From: Cupriavidus necator A5-1
GTDB taxonomy: Bacteria > Pseudomonadota > Gammaproteobacteria > Burkholderiales > Burkholderiaceae
Direction: 5' to 3'
DNA: 64,000 nt
NCBI RefSeq assembly: GCF_000744095.1
Contig: NZ_JQLI01000001.1
Span: 1,984,001 to 2,048,000, forward strand
This document shows positions 36,572 to 45,019 of this stretch, one piece after another (positions within the stretch are counted from its first letter, which is position 1; each line of letters begins with the position of its first letter). Under the pieces are notes generated by a model. It did no database searches and was not told where the DNA came from. It was given only the letters and a program-made list of their open reading frames with translations. Position numbers and translations under genes: made by a program.

Positions 36572-38044
36572 CATCTCCTTATACAGAAGTCATGACTCTT
36601 CCCGCAGTGCCTGAATGGTGAGCGCGGCATCCATGGTTCGCTGCATGCCGATCCAGATCGTCTTGGCGCCGGGCTCACCATCGCTCTTGCGCCCAAGGAA
36701 CCCACCCAGGGAAGCCACCAACCGAATCATCTGATTGAGTGTGACTGGTACCTTCGGGCGGGCTTTTTTGGCGAGCACGTATGCCCCCCGAATCTCGTCG
36801 GCGTCGAAGAACAGTGACGCATCCAGATCCGGGCAGGTTCTGCCCAACCGCATCAAGCGGGCAATGCGCCACGCCACCACCATATACAACGCCAAGGCCC
36901 GCTCCACGCGATCCATGTGCGATAGCTGTAGCGCTTCGACCTTGCAGCCGGTCTTCAGGACATGGAAGAACATCTCCACCTCCCATCGGGCTCGGTACCA
37001 GTCGACGAGTTCGATGACAGCATCGGCGTCCTGCGCTTCTCGGTTCGTCAACAAGCGCCAAACCACTGGCTTGATGCCAGCGGGCGCTCCGATCTCCCTG
37101 GCCTCCACACAGGTGAGCGCCGCTCCAATCGTACCCGGCAGCTGCACACGTTGTGCACGTAGCTCCTGTTTGACCTCGCGCGCTTTCTGGCCTGCACGCC
37201 CTGGCAAGATAAAGGTAATTTCCCCAAGCACCGGGCTGGCGTCAACGCTATCCCACAGCTTGCCCGCCTCAGCAAGGTTGCGGTTGTATTGGCTGCGGAT
37301 CAGCCAGTCAGCCGGCTGGCCAAGTTCCTGGGCGCGCGCCATCAGCTCGGCGATGTCACCCTCGCGGTCCGTCACATACACCAGCCTTGTCTGGGGCAGC
37401 AGCGCGGCTTGCTCCGCCACCCGTTCGTACCCCTCGATCCAGCGCACGCTTTCCTTGATCCCGCTGCGGTGGCCATCGGCGTCCTTCAGTTCCCGAGCCC
37501 ACATCCAGGCATCGATCACCCCCAGCGGCTCCCGGTCTGGCGTCACCGCGTAGGTCGGATGGAGATACATTCCCCGCTGGGCTTCGTAGCTCAACGGCCC
37601 CAGCCCCTCCATTTCCTGGCCATTGAAGTTCAGCTCGGTGGTGTCAGCGATGCACAGCACCACCGGAAATTGCGCGGCCCTCGCTGCAGTGCGCTCCCAA
37701 TGGGGCTGCATCACGTCCCGCCAATCGATCTGCTCATTGCCCAGAAACCGATACGCCCCAATGGTTTGCGACCAGTCATCGCACGCACCGGGAATGCTCG
37801 CCGTAGGCAGGGCCGCAAACCGCTTGAGCAATTCCTTGGCGCGCCGATCCCGCCGCGGATCACCAAGATCCAGACTCTCAAATTCCTCGTCCACCCATGC
37901 CCCCGACTCGTTGCTCATTGCCGCTCGAAAATCCGAGAGTAAACGCGAGTCTGCGGATGTTTACAACCCCTTTCCCCAGAGTTTTCGCGGCATCAGCTAT
38001 CCCGCCCCGCTGCGGAGGCCGTTCTACTTCTGTATAAGGAGATG
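36572..38044 (-). mobile_element. IS4-family (IS50-like group) insertion sequence, complete
   Basis: The element is 1473 bp. Its ends are perfect 19-bp inverted repeats, CATCTCCTTATACAGAAGT at 36572-36590 and the complement at 38026-38044. It is flanked by an exact 9-bp duplication. A 19-bp end and a 9-bp duplication are features of the IS50/Tn5-like group. It encodes one intact transposase. Perfect ends and duplication show a recent insertion. Confidence 0.93.
36590..37918 (-). CDS. IS4-family transposase
   Basis: The protein has 442 residues. The N-terminal DNA-binding region (WVDEEFESLDLGDPRRDRRA) is followed by an RNase-H-like DDE domain with CIADTTELNFNG (first Asp), VYVTDREGDIAELM (second Asp) and YRARWEVEMFFHVLK, an exact Y-(2)-R-(3)-E-(6)-K signature that carries the catalytic Glu. 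It cuts and joins the element's ends. The stop codon overlaps the last base of the left inverted repeat. The frame is complete, so the element should be capable of moving. Confidence 0.94.
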   Translation of the reverse strand: MSNESGAWVDEEFESLDLGDPRRDRRAKELLKRFAALPTASIPGACDDWSQTIGAYRFLGNEQIDWRDVMQPHWERTAARAAQFPVVLCIADTTELNFNGQEMEGLGPLSYEAQRGMYLHPTYAVTPDREPLGVIDAWMWARELKDADGHRSGIKESVRWIEGYERVAEQAALLPQTRLVYVTDREGDIAELMARAQELGQPADWLIRSQYNRNLAEAGKLWDSVDASPVLGEITFILPGRAGQKAREVKQELRAQRVQLPGTIGAALTCVEAREIGAPAGIKPVVWRLLTNREAQDADAVIELVDWYRARWEVEMFFHVLKTGCKVEALQLSHMDRVERALALYMVVAWRIARLMRLGRTCPDLDASLFFDADEIRGAYVLAKKARPKVPVTLNQMIRLVASLGGFLGRKSDGEPGAKTIWIGMQRTMDAALTIQALREES

Positions 38045-38053
38045 CGCATACCG
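38045..38053. repeat. Target-site duplication, right copy
   Basis: CGCATACCG follows the right inverted repeat and matches the left copy exactly. Confidence 0.93.
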
Positions 38054-38206
38054 GGCTTCCGCACCTGGAATCTTCAGGCGATGTTCAAGGTCCCGCAGTG
38101 GAAGCGTACCGACATCACGATCGGCTTGAATAACGTGTTCGACAAGCGTTACTACACGCGCACCACCGACAGCAATGCCGGTCGCCTGGTCGGCGCGCCG
38201 CGCATG

Positions 38207-38300
38207 GTCTATATCCAGGCGCGAGCCGGCTTCTGAGACTGATGCGGGGCTGGCCAGGCGGTATCAGTGCACCGCATTCGGCCGGCCCAGATCAGACATT
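38207..38300. repeat. 94-bp direct repeat, copy 1 (receptor gene end and downstream)
   Basis: The last ten codons of the receptor gene and about 64 bases after its stop are repeated at 40476-40569 with only a handful of mismatches. The shared core includes GGGGCTGGCCAGGCGGTATC. Confidence 0.88.
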
Positions 38301-38395
38301 GACCTGCGGATCTGCTGTGGTGCGTGGTTGCATCCAGGCACGCTGCATCGAGGCCGGGGTTCTCAGCTGAATCGGAGCAGGAGCCAGTGGCTGCT

Positions 38396-39385
38396 TCAAC
38401 CGGCGAGCAGCTTGCCCTTAAGAAGAATGTGCAGCGTTCTGACAAAGAGAACCACAATTGCGATGCTCAGCATGGTGAGGAGGAGGATCGCGATCACTGT
38501 CACGGGCCAGGCCTGGACGAACATCGAGTATTTCAGCGAGGCGCTCGCGAGCGCCGCCATCGGAAAGCTGATCGCCCACCAACCGGAAGCGAACGGAATT
38601 CCCTTGCGAAATACTTTGGGCGCCAGCGTAAGGAATATGAAGAGACCGAAGTAGAACAGCAACCCGGAGAAAGTGTCGACGCGCTGCGTAAAGTTGGTGT
38701 AGGCGAGAAAGCCCACTTCGAACGGTGCCATCAGGATCAACAGCGAAGGGACCATGCCGGCGGGCAGCGGCTCGTGATGAATCATTCGCGACATGATCAT
38801 CGTAAAGAACAAGAGAGCAATCATTGTTCCAACGGCCAGCGCGAACATGTTGATTTCATGGGCCCACGGCATTGGCATGGCCCCACCTGCAACCGCGATA
38901 TCCAACGTGGCCACTCCCGGGATGAACCAGGCGGGAACCGCGTGCGCAGCGTCAATCTTGCCTTGCAGCAGCCGGCTCGCAATCGTGAAACAGAGCGCGA
39001 TCGTCGCAATTGTGCCTACTATCCAAATGACTTCGGCGAGCGTCTGGCTCAGTTGAGCAACGACCGAGGAGAGCAGCAGGATAGCGATCGTGATCGTGCC
39101 GAAGAAGTTGCCTGCGACGGGATGCCGGAACTCGCCGACGACCGCGTCCGGATGCTTGATTGCCTTGACGAGATATCCCGCGCTCAGCAGCAGGAACACG
39201 ATGATGGCGAGGATTCCGGCTGCCTCGGATATCAGCGGGCTTACCCCAAATTCCTGGCTGGCCTGGCGCCACGCGATAGAGAGTCCGGCAATGCCCATGA
39301 CCGACGCAAACAAGTTGACGGGCAAATTTCTGATGGAAGCGTTTCGTCGCAAAGCCTGCGGATGGGTACTCGAAAGGGTTGACAC
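38396..39385 (-). CDS. SLAC1/TehA (TDT) family anion transporter
   Basis: The 329-residue protein is very hydrophobic, with about ten predicted membrane helices. It matches the TDT family: NLPVNLFASVMGIAGLSIAW at the first helix, HPVAGNFFGTITIAILLLS, NMFALAVGTMIALLFF, APFEVGFLAYTNF and GWWAISFPMAALASASL. Members include tellurite-resistance TehA, plant SLAC1 anion channels and sulfite exporters; the ion here is unknown. The start is GTG 39385, with GGAG 8 bases upstream. A LysR gene is divergent. The pair sits exactly between the two copies of the 94-bp repeat. Confidence 0.88.
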   Translation of the reverse strand: MSTLSSTHPQALRRNASIRNLPVNLFASVMGIAGLSIAWRQASQEFGVSPLISEAAGILAIIVFLLLSAGYLVKAIKHPDAVVGEFRHPVAGNFFGTITIAILLLSSVVAQLSQTLAEVIWIVGTIATIALCFTIASRLLQGKIDAAHAVPAWFIPGVATLDIAVAGGAMPMPWAHEINMFALAVGTMIALLFFTMIMSRMIHHEPLPAGMVPSLLILMAPFEVGFLAYTNFTQRVDTFSGLLFYFGLFIFLTLAPKVFRKGIPFASGWWAISFPMAALASASLKYSMFVQAWPVTVIAILLLTMLSIAIVVLFVRTLHILLKGKLLAG

Positions 39386-39499
39386 AGCACATTCTCCAGA
39401 TTCTCGACGCGCTCGCCGAGGGATGCCTGGATAGTAGGTGCTTCCACCCAGAAAGATAATCCGGCATTATTGGGAATCATCCTCCCAAAAAATGAGAAC

Positions 39500-40408
39500 G
39501 TGGCTGATCGTTTCGAATCCATGTCGATCCTGGTGGCGGTGGTCGACGCAGGCAGTTTTTCTGCAGCCGCGCGCCAGCTCGATATTCCGCTTGCAACGGT
39601 AAGCCGCAAGGTCGGAGAACTGGAGTCGCACCTGAAAACCCGACTCCTGCATCGCTCCACCCGACAACTTGCCCTCACCGAAGCCGGACAATCCTATGTC
39701 GCCGCATGCCGGCGCATTCTCGAGGAAGTGGGAGAGGCGGAGCGTGCCGCGTCGGGGGAATACGCGGCCCCTAAAGGCGAGCTTGTCATCACTGCACCCA
39801 TTGTCTTCGGACGCTTGCACTTGTTGCCGGTGGTTGCGGAATTCCTCAAGACTTACCCGGACATCGATGTGCGGATGGTGCTGACCGACCGCGTGATGCA
39901 TCTTCTTGAAGAGCAAGTCGACGTCGCAGTGCGGATCGCTGAACTGCCCGACAGCAGTTTCATCGCGACGCGGATTGGCACAACGCGTCGGGTGGTTTGC
40001 GCGAGCCCAGCCTACTTCGCTGAACATGGCACGCCGACGAGCCCCCTTGAGCTCACCGCGCATTCATGCATTACCATGGAACAGATTGCATCCAGGCAAG
40101 TCTGGACCTTCCTGTCGGGCAAGGCGGAGGCGGAGGTGCCCGTCCGCTCGCGGCTTGCCGTAAGCACTGCCGAAGCCGCAATCGATGCGGCGGTGGCGGG
40201 GGTCGGCCTCACTCGCGTGCTGTCCTACCAGATGGCGGACGCGGTGCGTGCCGGAGCGCTCAAGACCGCGCTCGAAGCGTTCGAGCCGGCACCGTGGCCC
40301 ATCAGCCTTGTTCACACTGGACAGGGGATCCTGCCGCTGAAACTGCGCGCATTTCTTGATTTCGCCGGGCCGCGGTTGAAGGCTCGGTTGGTGGAGTGGG
40401 GCGTCTAA
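39500..40408 (+). CDS. LysR family transcriptional regulator
   Basis: The protein has 302 residues from GTG 39500 (GAGAA just upstream); a TTG at 39470 would extend it. The helix-turn-helix reads ILVAVVDAGSFSAAARQLD and LATVSRKVGELESHLKTRLLHRSTR, as in the CrgA/AaeR-like subgroup. The effector domain has GELVITAPIVFGRLHLLPVV and QVDVAVRIAELPDSS. Divergent from the TDT transporter gene, which it probably regulates. Confidence 0.9.
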   Translation: MADRFESMSILVAVVDAGSFSAAARQLDIPLATVSRKVGELESHLKTRLLHRSTRQLALTEAGQSYVAACRRILEEVGEAERAASGEYAAPKGELVITAPIVFGRLHLLPVVAEFLKTYPDIDVRMVLTDRVMHLLEEQVDVAVRIAELPDSSFIATRIGTTRRVVCASPAYFAEHGTPTSPLELTAHSCITMEQIASRQVWTFLSGKAEAEVPVRSRLAVSTAEAAIDAAVAGVGLTRVLSYQMADAVRAGALKTALEAFEPAPWPISLVHTGQGILPLKLRAFLDFAGPRLKARLVEWGV

Positions 40409-40475
40409 AGGAGGTCCGGCGGCCTGGGTGCCTGGTGTCATCTCCGCACTGTTGACATCGCCTCCCGCCGGGTAA

Positions 40476-40569
40476 GTCTATCTCCAGGCGCGAGCCGGCT
40501 TCTGATACTGAAGCGGGGCTGGCCAGGCGGTATCAGTGCACCGCATTCGGCCGGCCTCGATCAGACATC
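40476..40569. repeat. 94-bp direct repeat, copy 2 (orphan TonB-receptor tail)
   Basis: This copy still encodes VYLQARAGF followed by TGA, the last nine residues of a TonB-dependent receptor, but no receptor gene precedes it. It is a leftover of gene duplication or recombination between receptor genes. Confidence 0.85.
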
Positions 40570-40632
40570 GGTTCCGACACCGGACGCTGTGGTTGCTGCG
40601 AGTCATCGTCAGTTTCGTTGCATGGACGGCCC

Positions 40633-42246
40633 TCACTGAGCCATGCCTGGCCGAAATGCGCCGTCTTGGTTGGTGGGCACGGCGAACTGAAATACGGCGC
40701 CGCGAGGCACGTTCGCGCTCAGCCGTAGCGTTCCCCCGTGCGCTTGCACGATCGAGCGGCAAATGGACAGCCCCATCCCCGTTCCGCCGGCCTTCGTCGT
40801 ACAGAACGGCTCAAAGAGGCGCTCGATGTTCTCGGGAGCGACACCCGGCCCCGAATCGCACACCGTAACAAGGACGGCACCCGGCTCATCCTTGGCGGTG
40901 CTAATCGTCAGTTCTCGCGGTCCGTCGTCAACCGCGCTCATCGCTTCAATGGCGTTGATGATCAGGTTCAGCATCGCCTGTTGGAGTTGCACTCGGTCGC
41001 CTTGAACGAGCGGCAAGTCCTCCGCAAGCTCCATCTGCAGGGAGACGCTGTTTTTCATGGCCTCACCGCGCGTCAGGGTAATGACCTCACGAATCGCCTC
41101 GTTGATCTGCACCCACTCCTTATCCATCGGGGTGTTTTTGAAGAGGCCACGAATGCGGTTCATGATCTCGCTCGCGCGCCTTGCGTCTTTGGTGATACGT
41201 TCAAACGCCTGGCGCGCCTCCTCAAGATTCGGCGTCGGTGCGCTCAGCCAGCGTAGACCCGCCTCGGCATTGGCGCCGCACGCGCCGATCGGTTGCTTTA
41301 ATTCATGGCTGATCGAGGCCGTGAGTTGCCCCATGGTCGTGACGCGGTTCGCGTGCGCCAGCGCAGTCTGGATCTCGCGGTAGCGGCGCTCGCTTTCGCG
41401 CGCTTCGGTCTCCGCGCGCTTACGCTCGCTCAAATCGAGCACGAAAGCGACACCTTGGTCCCCGCCTTCCTCGAAGCTCGCCACGCCGATCAGCACGGGC
41501 ACCCGGCTGCCGTCCCTCCGGAAATACTCCTTCTCGAACGGTTGCAAGCGGCCGGTCCGCTTGAGCTCTGGCAGATAATGTCGGAAATCGTGGTCGAGCC
41601 ATTCCGGCGGGGTCAGGTCTGTCCAGCGGAGGCGACCGGAGACGAGATCCTCACGCTCGTAGCCCACGATGCGGAGGAACGCGTCATTGGCCTCGATGAT
41701 CCGGCTTTCGCCCCAGATGAAGATCCCGATAATGTCGGCGTCGACCAGGCGCTGGATCTTCGCTTCGCGCTCTTCGAGTTGTTTGTTCAGTGTTGTTAGC
41801 ATTCTCAAATCAGCCTGCAACACGTCGCGGCACAAGAGCAGAAGTCTGAGGAAAGGCTCGCTATAATCGTTTCTTTCTCTGTCAAGAACGCAAATCGTCC
41901 CGAATATCTCGCCATCGGGCCAACTGATCGGAACACCCAGGTACGAGATCATCCCCAGTTTAATATCCGGGTTCGATTTCCACGCTTCGTCCTGGAAAGC
42001 GTCAGGGACAAGCAGCGGTTGACGGGTCTTCATTACGGTCTCGCAATAAAGTCCCGTGTTCAAAGGCGCGGTTTCGGCCGGCTCGTAAGGATTCCCTTTG
42101 GACTCGCTGGATACGAAGACTTTGATGTTGGGGGGCTCTACTTGCATTATCAAGGCGGAAGGAACGCGCATGATCCCGGCGAGCAGATCGACAATCTCTT
42201 GCCACTTCCTGACGATTTCAGGGGGTACTTGAATAGAATGTGGCAT
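40633..42246 (-). CDS. Hybrid GAF-PAS sensor histidine kinase
   Basis: The product has 537 residues and no membrane segment, so it is cytoplasmic. An N-terminal GAF domain (about 15-160, with LNTGLYCETVM and SYLGVPISWPDGEIFGTICV) is followed by a PAS domain with PAC tail (about 170-285), the phospho-acceptor helix SISHELKQPIGACGANAEAG (His ~313) and a HATPase domain (NLIINAIEAM, VCDSGPGVAPE, FEPFCTTKAGGTGMGLSI). The H-box type is that of FixL/DctB-like kinases. No response-regulator gene is adjacent, so it is an orphan. The signal is unknown. Confidence 0.92.
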   Translation of the reverse strand: MPHSIQVPPEIVRKWQEIVDLLAGIMRVPSALIMQVEPPNIKVFVSSESKGNPYEPAETAPLNTGLYCETVMKTRQPLLVPDAFQDEAWKSNPDIKLGMISYLGVPISWPDGEIFGTICVLDRERNDYSEPFLRLLLLCRDVLQADLRMLTTLNKQLEEREAKIQRLVDADIIGIFIWGESRIIEANDAFLRIVGYEREDLVSGRLRWTDLTPPEWLDHDFRHYLPELKRTGRLQPFEKEYFRRDGSRVPVLIGVASFEEGGDQGVAFVLDLSERKRAETEARESERRYREIQTALAHANRVTTMGQLTASISHELKQPIGACGANAEAGLRWLSAPTPNLEEARQAFERITKDARRASEIMNRIRGLFKNTPMDKEWVQINEAIREVITLTRGEAMKNSVSLQMELAEDLPLVQGDRVQLQQAMLNLIINAIEAMSAVDDGPRELTISTAKDEPGAVLVTVCDSGPGVAPENIERLFEPFCTTKAGGTGMGLSICRSIVQAHGGTLRLSANVPRGAVFQFAVPTNQDGAFRPGMAQ

Positions 42247-42764
42247 GGTCGCTATTGCGCTGAAGAACGATTAATCTCATCGAATCATATTCTCGCGACA
42301 GGTGAAGGCGCCGGTACGTGTCCCGCAGCTCAGATCTGTAACGGCGGCTGGTCTCCGATGATGAGCGCCTAGCTCGGCTTAAATGGTAGACCTTGTTCGG
42401 GGCGATTACGACGTGACCTAGGCTTCTTATTCCGGGGAACTTCCGCCCAATGGCCCCAAGGCAGCGGAAACAGCCAGCTCATAGGCGGTTTTCAGGATCG
42501 TCTACAGCGATTTCCACTCTGCTGAAGGAATTTCGCATGCTATGGCCATCGCGGCGATGAACGGCCAGATCGATGGGTCGTTCGCTGGAGGGCGAGGGTG
42601 CGACTTGGCGATCACAATGGCTTGTGATTAGCGCTAGCGGGTCGCCGCTGCATCCCCCGGTCGCGTGGGTTGCTTCTGTTGCCTTGCAAACAGTACTACC
42701 TCGTCAGGGAACGTTTCTTAAATGAAACTTAGGCCAACGCTGCCGTGACTATGAGGGTACTGCC
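42247..42764. other. Intergenic stretch upstream of the histidine kinase without a supported gene
   Basis: About 520 bases with many stops in all frames and lower GC than the neighbours. I see no conserved product. It may be decayed foreign DNA. GAGGG at 42753-42757 is the ribosome-binding site of the next small gene. Confidence 0.5.
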
Positions 42765-42941
42765 ATGCCCCCTTATCAATCAGGATGGGCCATTTATTTC
42801 CTGTTGTACCTGACGCTGACCCCTGATCTGTGGGTCCCATGGCTGCTGCGAGCAGAATCTATTAAAGGATTGATCGCCTTTGGGGTGCTGGCCATGTGCA
42901 TGCCGGCAGCCTTCGCACTCATTATCCGGGTAGGGCAATGA
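42765..42941 (+). CDS. Small two-helix membrane protein (58 aa), hypothetical
   Basis: The ATG at 42765 follows GAGGG at a spacing of 7. The product starts MPPYQSGWAIYFLLYLTL and has two hydrophobic stretches (WAIYFLLYLTLTPDLWVPWLL and IAFGVLAMCMPAAFALII) joined by a short polar turn, RAESIKG. I do not recognise a family. The good ribosome-binding site, the clean two-helix pattern and the next small gene on the same strand support it as a real gene. Confidence 0.5.
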   Translation: MPPYQSGWAIYFLLYLTLTPDLWVPWLLRAESIKGLIAFGVLAMCMPAAFALIIRVGQ

Positions 42942-43040
42942 GCGATGCACGCTTTTGCAGGGCTGCGTTAGGGCTGGCAATAGGCTGCAACACGCTAGGC
43001 CGGCCGTTAGCCGGGTTGGGCAATCGACCGAGGTTAGGCT

Positions 43041-43325
43041 ATGAGTACAACCGAAGCCGTACCTTGCTTACTATGCGCTGCGCTGGCGCGACGCTGGCTC
43101 GACCGACAAGATCGCGTGCATGGTAGCCGCATCTACCGCTGTGCTGCCTGTGGCGGGCGATTCGCAGTCACTGGCGATGCTCTGGGCGCTATCGAGCAGG
43201 GGCGTTGGGATGTTGCTGAACTGATGGCTACGGTTAGGCAGAACATTGCTTCGGGCATCCTGCCGCGCATCGAGGATGCAGAAGGAAGGCCGAGCGTGAT
43301 CGCGGTCGGCCGTCAGGCATCCTGA
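43041..43325 (+). CDS. Small zinc-ribbon-like hypothetical protein (94 aa)
   Basis: The product starts MSTTEAVPCLLCAALARRWLD and has a second pair in YRCAACGGRF, giving CxxC-x(26-28)-CxxC as in treble-clef or zinc-ribbon folds. The rest is a short helix-rich tail. A weak GAGG-containing ribosome-binding site lies before the ATG. It could be a nucleic-acid- or protein-binding adaptor; no family is recognised. It lies 99 bases behind the 58-residue membrane protein on the same strand. Confidence 0.55.
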   Translation: MSTTEAVPCLLCAALARRWLDRQDRVHGSRIYRCAACGGRFAVTGDALGAIEQGRWDVAELMATVRQNIASGILPRIEDAEGRPSVIAVGRQAS

Positions 43326-43405
43326 ACTCTGTCGGATGACGTTCCAGCGGTTCGCGACCGTCCTCGGATATCCGGGACTTTTAGAACGTCCAGCTCCGGC
43401 GTAGG

Positions 43406-43933
43406 CTATTCCAGGAAGACGTAGTCCGCCCGATACGGCATGCGATTCTCCTGTCCCTCCTGTGTGCAGGCCTGGGGGAGGGCCTGTCCGCCTAGCGTAT
43501 TCAGTCGTTGCACGTAACGCGTCTTCGCAAGCAGGCCAGCTCCGCCGGTGCTCGTTGCCTGCAACAGCAAGAGTGGAATGCTGTCCGGCTGCTGCGCATT
43601 GGGGGTCTGCCGCAATACCTTGCCGGTCACCTTGCTGCCGTCAGGCGCTTCCCAGGTCGGCCCAGAGTAATGCTTGACGACGAGTTGCCCGGTGCCATCC
43701 TTCAGGGTGGCTTCCGGGGCCGAAAAGCTCCATAACAACCTGCCGTCGTTCGCACGCTTGCACTGATAAATCTGTACACCGGATGCGTGCAGCACCGCGA
43801 TCGTTCCACGCGCGTCGGTGGGCTGGAGTTCGGGCGGAGCCGATATCCTCGGTGTGCTACACGAAACGAGCACGCCTGCCATGCAGAGTACAGTGAGATT
43901 CGCTTTGCGAAAATGCCGAGAACCTTGCGACAT
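43406..43933 (-). CDS. DUF3455 lipoprotein
   Basis: The 175-residue protein has a lipoprotein signal with lipobox VSC-type (VLVSCS). The body matches the DUF3455 pattern: GVQIYQCKR, LLWSFSAPEATLKDGTGQLV, HYSGPTWEAPDGSKVTGKV, IPLLLLQAT, YVQRLNTLGG and the final MPYRADYVFLE. The family is exported and of unknown function; two conserved Cys may form a disulfide. The ATG at 43933 has a GGAGG ribosome-binding site 4-5 bases upstream. It stands alone. Confidence 0.88.
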   Translation of the reverse strand: MSQGSRHFRKANLTVLCMAGVLVSCSTPRISAPPELQPTDARGTIAVLHASGVQIYQCKRANDGRLLWSFSAPEATLKDGTGQLVVKHYSGPTWEAPDGSKVTGKVLRQTPNAQQPDSIPLLLLQATSTGGAGLLAKTRYVQRLNTLGGQALPQACTQEGQENRMPYRADYVFLE

Positions 43934-44154
43934 TTGGCCTCCTTACCTGAGCCCATGGGAGGATAGTACTTCCCGAGCCACGTTGCCAGTTGCGTCCGCG
44001 CGGGTCCGGACGGTGCCGGTCCGCGGGGCGGACGCCATCGGCGAACGAGTCCCGGTCTGAGAAGGGTTGCAAGCAGCGGGACCGAATTCGAGTCAGCTAT
44101 TGATCAATCTCACCTGCACTAATACAACATGGCTGCATGGGAGCCTCTCCGATA

Positions 44155-44922
44155 TCAAGGATGCCAGGTTGACGGCTTTTCAATGTGCATCGCAGGCCGT
44201 TGACTACCCGCCATGGCATACGAAAGCTTGTTCGCCGCGTCGACGACTGTCTGGGCCAACTCCAACAAACGCTCTTCGCTCAGCCGGGAGGTCGGTCCTG
44301 AAATACACATTGAGCCCAGCAGCCGCCAGTGCAATCCGAACACCGGTGCTGACACGCTTGAGACTTCGGGCTCCCGCTCGCCAAGCGATAGATGAAAACC
44401 ACGGCGGCGAATCATTTCATAAAGCTCGCCGGGTTCTCCCGAGAACGCCAGAATCACCCGGCCCGGGGAACCGCTGTCTAACGGCAGTGCCGCCCCGATT
44501 CTGACGTGATGGCGGATGGCCTGCGGTCCTTCGACCCGGACGAGACACGTTCGCTGTTGTCCCTCACGGACGTAGAACGAAGCGCTTTCCCCAGTCTTGA
44601 TCGTCAGTTCCCGTAGGACCGGCTCTACCACTTCCTGCACGTTGAAGGTTGCCTGGTAGCACGCACCAAGCCATCCGGCTGCTCGCCCAAGCCTCCAGCT
44701 TCCATCTTCCTTCTGCACCAGATAGTCATCCGCCGCCAGCGTGCGGGCCAACCGGAGCACGGTGGTCTTGTGGATGCCCGTCCGCCGACTCAGTTCAGCG
44801 AGGGACAGTTGTGGATCATTGACCCCGAACGCCTCGAGGACACGCAGCGCGCGGGTTACCGCGATCACAGAGCCTGACGGCTCGTCGCCAGAAGCACCTT
44901 TAGATTCACTTATGCGGTTCAT
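44155..44922 (-). CDS. IclR family transcriptional regulator
   Basis: The protein has 255 residues. The N-terminal winged helix (about 18-80) has ALRVLEAFGVNDPQLSLAELSRRTGIHKTTVLRLARTL (read as two motifs), and the C-terminal effector domain has GESASFYVREGQ, IRIG-type VRIGAALPLDSGSPGRVILAF and SVSAPVFG. The ATG at 44922 lies 97 bases from the divergent Bug gene. It is the likely regulator of the bug-rraA-dehydrogenase-bug-lactonase cluster and of itself. Confidence 0.92.
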   Translation of the reverse strand: MNRISESKGASGDEPSGSVIAVTRALRVLEAFGVNDPQLSLAELSRRTGIHKTTVLRLARTLAADDYLVQKEDGSWRLGRAAGWLGACYQATFNVQEVVEPVLRELTIKTGESASFYVREGQQRTCLVRVEGPQAIRHHVRIGAALPLDSGSPGRVILAFSGEPGELYEMIRRRGFHLSLGEREPEVSSVSAPVFGLHWRLLGSMCISGPTSRLSEERLLELAQTVVDAANKLSYAMAGSQRPAMHIEKPSTWHP

Positions 44923-44945
44923 AGCATGGACCTAGTTGCACGGTA

Positions 44946-44972
44946 TGAAACGTCATTGTAAGGAGTGAAACG
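44946..44972. promoter_or_regulatory. Paired TGAAACG direct repeats in the iclR-bug intergenic region
   Basis: TGAAACG occurs at 44946-44952 and 44966-44972, exactly 20 bp apart, on one face of the helix between the IclR gene and its presumed target. It is a candidate operator, supported only by position and spacing. Confidence 0.3.
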
Positions 44973-45019
44973 AGCAACCACAATCCGAATCACAACGAAA
45001 CTGAGATTCGGAGACAGTA

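Larger units (their letters stand above)
34625..38236 (+). pseudogene. TonB-dependent siderophore receptor (FecA-like) gene, split by an IS4-family element
   Basis: The reading frame starts at ATG 34625 (AAGGAAG upstream) with a signal peptide ending at ASAQQ. It has a plug domain (DTVQVTGNWLG, SISDVMRRIPGVQ, LNIGVRGLTGRYSPRSTVLL, VRSGGAVRYGPQNVGGIINF) and beta-barrel strands. At 36571 it runs into an insertion element and stops after about 656 residues at 36595. The missing C-terminus lies at 38054-38236, ending in NNVFDKRYYTRT and the terminal Phe of VYIQARAGF. Removing the element and one copy of the 9-bp duplication restores a continuous frame (GRIP then GFRTW). The receptor, probably for ferric citrate or a similar chelate, is inactive in this strain. 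Confidence 0.93.

Noticed and set aside
34718..36574. A 618-residue frame antisense to the TonB receptor
   Set aside because: The sense strand has a clear signal peptide, plug and barrel; the antisense product is Arg/Val-rich without motifs.
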